Shown here: one piece after another, positions 11,857 through 22,113 of the stretch | How the letters are laid out: each line of letters begins with the position of its first letter | Position numbering within the stretch: the stretch's first letter is position 1 | Position numbers and translations under genes: made by a program | Assembly (NCBI GenBank): GCA_951394405.1 | Contig: OX596338.1 | Coordinates: 2,108,001 to 2,172,000, forward strand | DNA length: 64,000 bases | Origin: Coprinellus micaceus | Lineage: Eukaryota > Basidiomycota > Agaricomycetes > Agaricales > Psathyrellaceae | Direction of reading: 5' to 3' | The notes under the pieces: generated by a model | What the model was told of the DNA's origin: nothing | Database searches by the model: none | What the model saw: only the letters and a program-made list of their open reading frames with translations

Positions 11857-13492
11857 TTAACTGGCTTCCCCCACCTTCACCTCGGCATCCTCTTCTATCT
11901 TCAGCAGTCCTCCCGCCTCTAATTCCACCGTCAAAGAGCCGGGCTCGCTTGGCTCTTCCACCTCCACCTCCACCTCCACCTCCACCTCCACTTTCCGCTT
12001 CTTTCCACCCGCTGCGGTCTTCTTCGACGGAGAGGCTCGTGCACTGGGACACAAACCTTTCGAGCTTAAGAGGCACTCCTCGCACTTTGGGTTCACTGGC
12101 AGGCATCTGACCTGCCCAAACCCAACGAGCATGTGGTTGATCTCGCGGTGGTGTTCCTTTGGAAGCCATGATTGAAGATTTAGCCTGTATTCAAGGTGAG
12201 TTGGGAGGATTCACCTGGCGGCTGAGATCTCGACCTACCTCGTCTCCTCAGGGGTCTTTGTTGGTCTCTTATGCCACCCTAATCTGTTTGTGATCCTGTG
12301 GACATGGACATCCACCCCGATACCCAAATTCAGGTCCCAGCACACCTGGAGAGCCAGGAAAGCCATCTTGGGACCAACGCCAGGGAGTGAGCACAGCTCA
12401 TCCGCTGTCTTTGGGACGTCTGACGAGAAGTTCGATTGAAGCTTGAGGGCAGTTTGTTTCAGGTAGCTAAAGAGTTGAAATTTGTGAGGAAGGTTCGACG
12501 GAGAGGGGAGATAGGGACGAACTCAGTTTTACGCCTCCAGAATCCGACTTTATTTATGGCCTCCGCAATGGCCTTCTCATTTGCCGCGATTAAATTCTCG
12601 ATGCTCAGAGTTCCTCCTACAGCTGTCCGTAGCTTCGTGACGGCCGCGTCTGTCACTTCGTCTTTCGTTTGTGAAGAAAGCATGAGCGAGACAAGTGTTG
12701 CGAAACGTCGATTCTAGGAACTCAACGTCAATATAAGCTTCCAATGACAGAGGTCCGAATTCGAGCGGTACGACTTACTTTTGGATCCGACTCCTTATAC
12801 TGGGCCTGGTCGCATCCCATGGTGTCAACAGGAGCAACAATTTTGGACCTCATCTCGCGAATAAGCATGTAGACCTCTTCCCAGTTCTCAGGCGCAGGGT
12901 GGGGTGTCGCAAGGGCTGTAGGAACGGGCTTTTGGGCTTTGCCTTTCCCTTTGGCCTTAGTCGGAGACGTTGCCGGTGTAAACGCTGAGGGAACCCCTCC
13001 GCCAGCTTTCAACGTGTTTCCAGGGCTCGAAGGCGCCGAGGAAAGCGGTGAGTCAAGCGGTATCAACCCCTTTGTGTCTTCTTCCTCCACTTTGATAGTG
13101 GCATTCATCCTTCTCCCTTTGGTTCTGACTCCTTCAGCCGCTGTCACGCTCGCTGTACGGACAGCCAGCCTGTTCCGCAGGGCAAACAAAGGCGAGATTT
13201 TGGCACCAGAACTTGGCTGTCCCGCTTCTTCGATGTCCTCTCCCCCGCGTGACGAAACTTGGCCGAGCTGGACTTCTGCCGGTTCGAGCTTGGCGCGTTT
13301 GCGAGGAGACCGTCGAAGGCCTGGACCTGGGCCGTTGGCACCGCCCAGAACGAAGAGAGTCACAGAAGAGCTGAACGCGCCCCTCTGCGAGACCAGGGCG
13401 TCCTGTTCCTCACTGGGGGTTTGGGATGAACCAAGAAAGCTTGTGGATGTTTCGGCCTGTTCATTGGCCCTGGCTGACACTTTCCGTGACAT
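11857..13492 (-). CDS. NTH1: Endonuclease III-type DNA glycosylase/AP lyase
   Basis: Four exons (13492-12779, 12713-12523, 12466-12239, 12184-11857) give 486 residues. A disordered N-terminal extension of about 190 residues carries a basic nuclear-localisation-like cluster ([12 protein letters not shown]). The catalytic core shows [15 protein letters not shown], the helix-hairpin-helix [12 protein letters not shown] with the Schiff-base lysine at about 335, and VDVHVHRI with the catalytic aspartate at about 354. Four cysteines for a 4Fe-4S cluster occur in [19 protein letters not shown] (about 405-423). The enzyme excises oxidised pyrimidines and cuts abasic sites in base excision repair. The last cysteine spacer is seven residues rather than the five of bacterial Nth. 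The C-terminus contains a Val-Glu dipeptide repeat. Confidence 0.95.
11957..11991. repeat. Hexanucleotide tandem repeat (CCACCT)n in NTH1 coding sequence
   Basis: About six near-perfect copies of the 6-bp unit TCCACC lie inside the last NTH1 exon. On the minus strand they encode alternating Val-Glu. The unit length is a multiple of three, so copy-number change would keep frame. Confidence 0.85.
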
Positions 13493-16400
13493 GGCGAGCT
13501 TTGAAGCGGAGGGACTTGGGGTACCACGCGGAGGAATAGCGCGAATGGACCAGCGAGGGATGGCTTTGAACAGCCTGGGTCACTCGGAGGTGTATGAATG
13601 TTTTTCTCGAATCCCCTGTGTCGACTATTCCCTTGTAAGGACTCCCGGAGCGCATCCGGCACCTTCCTGAAGTAACCTAGGTGCCAGCCAAGCGAATGTG
13701 GGGGAAACGAGTGGTGGGGACGCTGCGAACGGTTCCATTCCCAAAATGGATTGCGAAGCTGTTCGCGTGGCTAGATCCGCCATCAGCATGACATGGGCGC
13801 TTGCGGTGTCGACACGCGTCGCGTCGCGTGCGTCCTCTAATTAAGGGTTCTTGGGGGAGAACTCGATATTGCCTCCTTGGCTATGTTTCCCTCTTGAAAA
13901 CCGTGTGTCTAGTAACTGGCTTAAAAAATCAAAACGTTTCTCTATCCTGTCCCCACTCCTCTGACCCCTGAGGTCGACAGGTCTCACCAAATTCTTGGAG
14001 CATGAGCGCTCGAGGCAACTTCAAGTCCACCCCCACCTGAGGGTACTTACCCCCCCATATTCTTCCAGCGTCGGTAGATAAGGCGAGCAGGTGAGCTTCA
14101 TTCCATGGTTCAGTCTCGACCGCAAAACCTAAAATCTAAGGAGGGACGGACTAGTCTCATCAGAGACGTTCGGTAAACGGGAATCTTTATCATCCGTGAA
14201 GCTACCGATGGGTCAAGCGGAATAACCTGCGTCAGCAGGGTACTTCCGTCATCGATGAATTCATCCAGGGCTTCGAAGTATTTCGAGCCTTTGGCGTTAC
14301 GCCGCCCTAATCCCTACCCCGTGCTGAGGCCAGGATGGTTACCAGACCTTGGACACCGGAAACCGGATTTGTTGCAAGTGGGGAGCGGAGGGCCGATTCA
14401 AGAAAGGACCCGCTCGTTCGAGAGAATGGAATCACCATAAGCATACGAATAGGCTCATACAAACGGCCGCCAGGGTGCCCTTGAGAGTTGGCAGCACAGC
14501 TACATTCGGTTTTCCAGCGAGAACCCATGAGACCGCTCAGTCTCGATCGAACTGCTGCAACGAAACGGTAGCACTCGTTGCGCCCGAGGGCATAGAGATC
14601 TTCATTGCCGTTTAGAGCATTGAGAAACACGAGGCTGTTGCGAGCCTCGTGTTTCAACTCCTAAGGAAGGAGATCGACAACAAGCATCACGTTTGGACGG
14701 TTACATTGAATTGACTCGTGATATGTACTAGACAAACATGCTTCCATCTTTGCTGGCTTTATTGTTCTGCTGATGTGTGTGCCTTCGACAAAACTGGAAG
14801 CATTGAATATCTGGGCCGCTTGCTCCCGTTCTCCAGCGATCGAGGAATGTAGAAGCTAAACGTACCAATGGAATGGCTGCCGGTGGGAGCTCAAACCTGG
14901 ACTTAAGCGCCCGTAGTCGTTGTGATCATCTATCATAGAATGGAACTCGCAAACCAGATTCCCGAGGAGCAGCATTAGTCTTGTAACACTCACGTCGCAC
15001 ATTCGGACGAATAGTCAAAGTCCAAGGGGAAGCACCCCACATAATCACTAGAATAGAGGACAATAAGGAATTCCAATCAAAGCCAATCCTTCTCATAACC
15101 AGAGTTTCGTGATCACACTCATGATATGTCTCCATGATCCTTCCATCTATCTATCTTATCGCCCACAAACTGCACTGCCTGCGTAGAGCCGAAGTGGTCG
15201 ACCCCTAGCCGAGACTTAGGGGCACCTCGTGCCCGTAGGGAAAGCTGCACATATAATGCTTGGAACATCCCCGGTTTGCTCATGCGTTCATATGGCCCAG
15301 TTAGATCTAAACGCCGCTTCCCCCACAGTTCCTCCTAAACCTCACATTTGAAGGCACCCGTTCCCCCGAATCCTTTAAGGCCACGGAGTTACCAGGCCAT
15401 ACTCCTGTAAAATTTCGACAGCGCCGTGATATGCACCCTCGAATCCGTGCGTCTTCGCCTCACGAGACTACGATCGTGATACTTTCAATTGAGGTCTCCG
15501 TTGTCCCTCTTTACCTATTCAGCGGCGTTAAACTAAAGAAAGGAAGCCGACGCGAGAACCAGCGAACAGCCAAGAGGTAACTGGACAGCAGTCTAGGCTG
15601 CACACGTACTATCATAAAAGCCGTATATTCAAAGTGTATAGCATCGGCCCAGTCACCTATCTCTTAGGCGCCACCCGTGAATCATGAAGCTTTGAAGCGA
15701 AGAGTAAACGGAACATAAATACGAATAAGATAAGAGATCTCTCCACGAGCGAGACCCGCCGTCGAACTTCGTAAACTGGCGTAAATGGAAAGCATCTATA
15801 GGGAGGAGCGTAACAGGGTATTGGGGAAAGAGTTAGGAAACGTCACTCGTATCAGAACTATGGGCGTCTGTGGCACGCGCGGGACAAAAGGGAAGCGAAC
15901 GGCCAACGAGAAGAAACCAAAAGTAAAGGAATCCAGGAGAAGAAGGCAAGCGGAAGGGGTCAAAGACAATACCATACTTTTGGCCACACTACCCGAAATG
16001 ACTATTGCCACACTAGCCGGAGTGAAAAATATAACCGCACTCTGGGAGTATTTGAACAGACGGAGCGCAGCACAATGCGCCAGTCCGTTTCGAGAAGGAA
16101 GAAAGCCCTAGAAACTTCTAGCGGAATGAAGAAGTTTCTGGGCAGCCTCAAGGCGCCTTCACCCTCACCCGGATCCTCGCGAGACCTCTCTCTCTCCCGA
16201 CAGTCTGGCGAATGTTCCTTCCGGTTCCCCAAACGAATAGATAGATGCCGAGGGGGCTAGATTATTGGGGGGAGCGGGGAGCGGGAATGAAATGGGGTAT
16301 TTGAGAAGCAACTATTAGGCGCCTGAGGTCGACATAGACGCCCGCAGTATTTCCAAATCCAATTGGCAGGGGTAAATTGCGATGAGGTAGCAATGTGCAT

Positions 16401-18181
16401 CATGCTCGTGCCACCAGCATCATATCGCCGTCATGCAAGACTGACATGAGGCTAAGGTGCTGTCCATGGACATAGGCGCTGCCCACAAGGCAGCAGCGAG
16501 GCGTCTGGGACCGCTTGACAGCCCGCCGTTCATTCGGACGTCCGCAGGTACCTCGAGTACACCACAGCCCATACGTGTCGGATAGTCGTAAAGGGTTCGA
16601 CCGGTGCGTGCCAATCTGAATAATGAACGACGGCCTGAATGGGAAACAAGTCCTTCGAAAGTGTCGAAATGACGAAATGAACTCTCTCATGACGACGGAC
16701 AATAGCGTTGAGAGAAGGCTACCGTGGTGTGAGGTGGAGTGGAAGTGGAGAGGCGGAGGTGGCGGAACTCCCGTCCAGACGGGAGGATGAGGAATCAGGG
16801 GTGAAGAGTGAGGAGTGAAGCAGCCGAGGGGGCGAGGGGGATGGTTGAGGCGGGGGCGCAGCGGGAAAGCTACATTCCTAGTAAGGCGTGTTCCTGGTAC
16901 TTTCCCAAACGCCGAACTGGATACGGCAATGTCGAGACGATGGATGGGATCGATGCTACGGACGGAACGAGGTGGACAGCTGATCACGCTGCGGGTGCAG
17001 GTTACCGCATGTGCTGTTCTTTTTGGACGATAGGCCTCGATTTCTTGGTGGACCTTTGGAAGGCGGATGTTGGACGGGTCGGGCTATGGACCCCGCGGAG
17101 AGACGATGGTTATTCTCGACCGTGGATGTTCGGCCATTCGGATGTGCCCCGTTCCAGAGAAGTAAACTCGTCCAGTTGCTGAGTGTTCTTCCAAAAAGGA
17201 CGGAGTTGGAGGGCCAGATTGGTCATGGGTTGTCAGCGGGGGTTTGGCATCGGTACGATGAAGCCGTCCAGCATCGATCATGGCGGAGATCCACAGGGGA
17301 AGGTTTGGGGAAGGCGCTTCGTCCGATAGCTGGCGTCAGGTAGTGTGGCACCGAGAAAGCAGCCGGTGGGTGGGGGAGGTGATGATCGATGACAGGACTT
17401 GGGAAAGACAATTCGAAGAAGGATAGAAGTTCATCGAAAGGTCGATCACATTCCAAGTTTACCGTGATCTCTAACTGGAGGAGAACGTCGGTGAGTAATG
17501 AGGACGCCTGTGAGAGGAGTGAAGGGTAGGAATAATAAGAGAAGTGAGGGCAGAAACGGAGAAGTGATGTATAATAAAGATAAGTAGACAGGTACGTATG
17601 ATAAAAATGCTATAGACTGTAGCGGAACCCATGCAAGAAATAAATAGAGGTTGATACAAGAGGATAACTGAGAAAATGGGGCACCCAGGTCTAAGAAATG
17701 ACGAGAGACGAGATGTGTACATACGATGGAGCAGCGCACTTGAGGACAGAAGGGAAACGGGCATGAGAAGGGAATCAAAGTGCCGCACGGCAACGTGTAA
17801 GATAGTGAAGGTGTGAAGGTGTCTCGCAGAAGATGAAGTATTAATGCCGTGTGAGCGTGAAGCGTATCGCAGAAGTGAAAGGGGGCAGGTGGTGAAGAGG
17901 GGGATCATCGTAGATGGTACAGGCGGTGCGTCGTAAGCACCGCCAAAGGTATAGTGGGAGGACAATGGGAAAGCGAGAGGAAACCCAAGGGATTTTGCAG
18001 TACAGTGTACTGTGGAATCTCGCATCAATTTCGGTGACCTAAGGTCGAATATGGGGGAAGTCGACTGTGAGCCAGGTAGGAACCGGAGACACAGACTGCA
18101 GCCAACCCGAATCGATCATCTCCACCGCCTAACGCGCGGAAGTGACCACCTTCTTGAACGAGGCATGTTCTGGGATGTGTA
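13493..18181. other. Gene-poor interval of 4.7 kb
   Basis: I could not build any credible gene here. Open frames are short, codon use looks random, and no family motif is recognisable. The left part (about 13.5-16.3 kb) is the most featureless. From about 16.4 kb to 18.18 kb the minus strand is strongly pyrimidine-rich, which fits a long 3' UTR of the gene ending at 18182 or a promoter/leader of an unseen transcript. The interval contains the hairpin at 14624-14655. No long repeat, transposase or reverse-transcriptase remnant was seen. Confidence 0.5.
14624..14655. repeat. Perfect inverted repeat: 13-bp stem, 6-nt loop
   Basis: The left arm GAAACACGAGGCT (14624-14636) and right arm AGCCTCGTGTTTC (14643-14655) are exact reverse complements, separated by GTTGCG. 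There is no T-run after it, so it does not look like a terminator. It sits in sequence without a recognised gene. Confidence 0.9.
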
Positions 18182-19435
18182 TCAGAAGCTAACGCTCCGC
18201 TTCCGACTCATACGCCTGCCACTGCCTCCACCTCCAAGGAACATTGCCGAGTCCTTGTCACCTCGGGTCGGCTGTGGAGGGGGGTGATACTGGTGCTGCG
18301 GTATCGACTCATTCTTCGCTTTGAACCCAAACATCCGCTTCAATAGTGACGGCGGTTTGCCTGGGGACTGATAGGCTGAGTACGGGAACTGAGGCGCTTT
18401 CTGGAACGGAGGAATGATGAGCGCGACGATTTGCGAAGGTAACGGGACAGAACGCACCGATGGGTCAGGAGCATATGCCATGGGGGTGCCATAGCTCTTG
18501 GACCCACTCACGGTTGGTCGGATGGGTACTACAACAGGCTGCGAGCCAGCAGGTGGTCGGCTCATGGGGTATCCGTTCTTGTCAACGTGAGGGTATCCAG
18601 CAGGGTATGTGAAGGGCATTGTCTGCGCGCGGAGGGGTTTCGGGGGGTTGCTTCCAAGCCTGGGTGCTTGCCCAGTGATTGGGGGTGCAGAGTGCGGGGG
18701 TACCTTGGGACTAGGGAACATACCGTGTGTTGTGGATCCGGAATTGGGGGTCGTTGCGGACGACTGCGATGAATGTGAATTGCGGTGATCGTGGTAGTAG
18801 TACTGTTCTTGGCGTGTAAGAGGTACAGGGGGTACATCGAGGGAGAGGTGGGGGATAGTGTGTGTCCGAGAATTGTGAGACACCCGGGGCTTGGAAGAGA
18901 CAGACTGAGACGATGCACGGGGACGGGAGGACGCTGAGGTGGGGGCGTCGCGGTCGACCCATACGTAGTCGGCGTCATACCGGCCATACTTCTCCGCCTT
19001 CTCTGGCCTGTACGTCCTCGTCGAAGCCCGCTCCTGGTCCCGAGGACGATCTCGATCCCTGCGTTCCCGTTCCCGGTCCCGTTCCCGGTCTCGCTCTCGC
19101 TCTCTCGACCGCTCCTTCTTGGGAGACCTGTGGCTAGTCGTCTCCTTTGTGCTGTGGGTCTTGCGATGGCGGGTCGCAGTCTTCTGAGAGGAACGAGCAT
19201 ACCGAGAGTCGTGGTCATCCGAAACATCGGACTCGTCATCGTAATATGGTCTCCTTTCCTCCCTCCGTCGCTGCTGCTTCTCCTCCTTGAGCTTGATGGC
19301 CTGGACATGGGGCGTTGCAGGGCTGAAGGCATTGCAGGGTGGTTGAGTGAGAGTGTCGTCGACCCAGCGAGCTATTCGTTGCTGAGTCGCGATGTGACGC
19401 TCCCAAGCCTGGGGGGAGTAGTCGTATTCGGTCAT
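18182..19435 (-). CDS. Hypothetical RS/RE-rich low-complexity protein, intronless
   Basis: A single uninterrupted frame of 417 residues, unusual in a window where nearly every gene is split. The N-terminus MTEYDYSPQAWERHIATQQR looks ordered (Trp, Tyr, amphipathic). It is followed by a long basic/acidic repeat region (about 95-140) of alternating Arg-Glu and Arg-Asp (SRERERDRERDRERERRDRD), then Ser/Pro/Tyr/His-rich sequence, and a basic C-terminus GRRMSRKRSVSF. A short hydrophobic-aromatic patch (SLLKRMFGFKAKNES) near 370 may be a binding motif. I do not recognise the family; the composition suggests a phase-separating or scaffold protein of the nucleus or cortex. A TATA-like element lies about 40 bp upstream of the start. 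Confidence 0.75.
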   Translation of the reverse strand: MTEYDYSPQAWERHIATQQRIARWVDDTLTQPPCNAFSPATPHVQAIKLKEEKQQRRREERRPYYDDESDVSDDHDSRYARSSQKTATRHRKTHSTKETTSHRSPKKERSRERERDRERDRERERRDRDRPRDQERASTRTYRPEKAEKYGRYDADYVWVDRDAPTSASSRPRASSQSVSSKPRVSHNSRTHTIPHLSLDVPPVPLTRQEQYYYHDHRNSHSSQSSATTPNSGSTTHGMFPSPKVPPHSAPPITGQAPRLGSNPPKPLRAQTMPFTYPAGYPHVDKNGYPMSRPPAGSQPVVVPIRPTVSGSKSYGTPMAYAPDPSVRSVPLPSQIVALIIPPFQKAPQFPYSAYQSPGKPPSLLKRMFGFKAKNESIPQHQYHPPPQPTRGDKDSAMFLGGGGSGRRMSRKRSVSF

Positions 19436-22113
19436 GGTGCCGGGGTATCAGAGTGAAGATTTCGAGGTGTGGGCGTATATATATGGGCGAAAAAGAAGGG
19501 CCCAGTTCTGGCGGGTCTACCGTGGGAACGACCCAATCTGAGTCAGCAGTCCCAGGTCCCAGGTCCTCCTCTCGTCTCACAAATCAACGTTTCGCTTGCT
19601 TCATTACGTCTATCGCACAGTACTACTGTGAAGTTAATGTCTGCCTAGATCTCCTTGCAGGTGCGACTCTGGACAACGTTTTCGGAACATCGACACCCTT
19701 GAGAGAGAATCGCTGAACCCTTGTTCACAGCAGTGCTTGAGCTTTCCAAAGTGAGTAGAGGCCGAGCACATTAACGGGCGTTATGGTAGTCACTAGTGAG
19801 GCGCTAAGTATGTCTCTCTGCACACACCGTCACTATCTGTCCCGTGCCACTTCCCGAAGGGTCCATTTCCAACCAGGTTCTCCCTGCTCCTGAGCAATGA
19901 CGAATCCGTTACCGCTTCAGTTCAAGTGGCGGGACCCTCGTTTTTGTGGTGGCCATCCAAGGCAAGGTCATCAGATGAAGTCTTATCATCTCCATTTCAT
20001 CGCCATTAACAGATGTTAAGGAGTTGTAGCTGCCTGGACGGCCACCTAGGTAGATCTGGATGGGTGATGCCACAGTTCTGGTGGCCACCCTCGAACCATG
20101 CTGTGCAACTCTGTTCTGGATTTATCCCTGTACCATGAGCTTGTGACCAAGTAGATATGGCGTATCGAGGAATAGGTTAGATATCCGAAGAGGCTGGATC
20201 TGAGCACCACCGAGGAACGTTTGCACGTTGGTTATAGATTGCTTGGCCAAGATCTAGCATCATCTGGCCGACAGTTAACATTTCAATGCACGAGGAAATG
20301 GGGTGGAATGTGAAATAGGGTGGAGATTAAGCATCGGATAGTCGCAGCACATGAAACGACATTCAAAGCAGGCAGCATATTCCACGGCGCCAACACACGT
20401 CGGTCGTAGTCGAAGGATCGCCTGTACGCGGCCTGTTACAGAAGGACCTACACAGGCCCATGCCACACCCCCTCCGCGCCGCTGCCTCCCGCGTACGGCA
20501 GTGCGTTCAGCAAATTTCTTCATAATGTGACACTCTGAAAGTCATCAGAGCCTTCTATGAGGCGTCGTATGTCAATTAGCTACTGTAGCTGGGTAAAGCA
20601 GTGCAGGATTGCGACCAGCAGACTTGAATTCACCGAATTCGAGCCCTCCACAGCGGGGTTCGGCGAATGCGCAGCCGGTCTGGGCGCAGTATCCCAGTGT
20701 CGGAGCTGGTGAGTGGGGCTTTCGGAGTGCCAGTGTAATTCCCGTGGTGGGAACATAGTCATGTTCGAGAGCTAGTCTATGCGGAGCTTCTTCTTTTGAA
20801 CAAGCTGTAGTACCTCAAGTTTTCAAAGATTACTCAAGCTTGCAGTGTGTGGAGGCACTGCGATACTCTTTACTATTTTCAAGGTCAAGTGTGGTGGCCC
20901 ACTTCTGACGCGGGAGGAGTTTGAAGTTTAGAGCTGCTTGCTTCCCCAGCCCTGGAGCTTCGATGTGGACAGTGCCACGCGGATGGGAGGGTCCGAGCAA
21001 TCACAGGCACTGGTAGGTACATTGATGGGTACTCCTGCAGTGATAAGCGCCCATCGGCGGGCCCGATCAACCCTTTCCGAAAATCGAAGGTAAGCGCTGT
21101 GATAGAGAAGTTTTTGTCGACATTCGCCCGAATCTGTTAAATGACATATCTAGGGTACTGTAGACAATTATGCAGGACACAGCTCATCCGAATGGGTCGC
21201 GGTTTCTGCTGTGCCCTCCAGTAGACGTGGAACCTGTGGTTCTAGGATACTCGACCCCGCGCCCGAAGGACACCCGACCTTCCGAAAACAATTGGGTAGA
21301 TTCCTTCGAAGGGCAATTCTCGAAATCACGGTACGGAACCCGACCCGCAAAGGTAGGAGACCTGCTTGGTGTTAACGTTCTGTGGACCGAATGGGCATAA
21401 TAGATGCGCTTTACAGGCCCTAAGGTTGGTACATGAGTAGCGCCGAGACATACGTACCTGCGGCATATCATGGAAGTTTCATTATTCTATAGGTTTCCGA
21501 CCTTTCGAGGCCTTCAAAGTGTCCTCCGAGTCGGTATGATGTCATCCGCCCCCTGGAAGTTCCAGGACATTGTCTCAAACCCTCGTATCATAGCTAGGCG
21601 GGCTCTGTCATTTGATCTGGACGTACTTACTGAATTCTACTCCTCTGGATTCAATTTCGTCGATCCCACCAGTCGCCGAATGGTAAAATCATCGACGACA
21701 TTCCCGAAGGATCAGAAAACACAAGGCCTTGCGCATGGACGGGATGCTAAGCGCTTGCTCGGCTTTGTATCACATTAAATGACTGCGGTTCTCAGCGAGA
21801 AATAAGTACGAGGAGCGAGATGGTTCTCTCGAGGCTCGTGTGCCTTTCGCGCACCGCCTTCTTGACAGAAGACAGGCGGCGGGAGGAATCGTGGTTGATC
21901 GCATGCCACAATGGGTAGCGCCGAGGACGTACAGCCACGCTATATAAATGTTGACGCCCGTGGAGTGACAACATTTTGGAACGCCGCCACTTCTGAGACT
22001 CTCTCCTCTTACTCCCATCTCGAATCGCGTATCTCGGCGCAACGCACCATCTCCGCCAACAGCCGCTCGATTTCATTTGACAGAACACGCCGACGCCGAC
22101 TTGGACAGCGACA
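19436..22113. other. Intergenic region without a recognised gene
   Basis: Apart from the TATA-like element at 19476-19484, which serves the gene to its left, I see no supported gene. The longest plus-strand open frame (21470-21778, about 100 codons) shows no family motif, and no upstream or downstream exon joins it convincingly. AT content is higher than in the flanking genes, consistent with noncoding DNA. The part next to 22114 should contain the PhoD-like gene promoter. Confidence 0.5.
19476..19484 (-). promoter_or_regulatory. TATA-like element of the 18182-19435 gene
   Basis: A TATATATAT run read on the minus strand lies about 40 bp upstream of the ATG at 19435. That distance leaves room for only a very short 5' leader. 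It is the only clear TATA-like run close to that start. Confidence 0.45.

Noticed and set aside
14307..14657. Minus-strand frame of about 116 codons containing KHEARNSL, vaguely like a histidine-kinase H-box.
   Set aside because: The match is a few residues only. No ATPase (N, G) boxes follow, flanking frames are broken by stops, and the match overlaps the hairpin. I treat it as chance.
14926..15135. Short minus-strand frame with a hydrophobic stretch that could be a membrane segment.
   Set aside because: It is 69 codons, has no joinable exons with a good frame, and resembles no family.
16400..16987. Minus-strand frame of 195 codons rich in Pro, Ser and His.
   Set aside because: Its length is explained by pyrimidine-rich noncoding sequence, in which stop codons are rare on that strand. 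No domain or codon bias supports it.
21470..21778. Plus-strand frame of about 100 codons in the 19.4-22.1 kb gap.
   Set aside because: No motif, AT-rich context and no convincing splice partners; length is compatible with chance.
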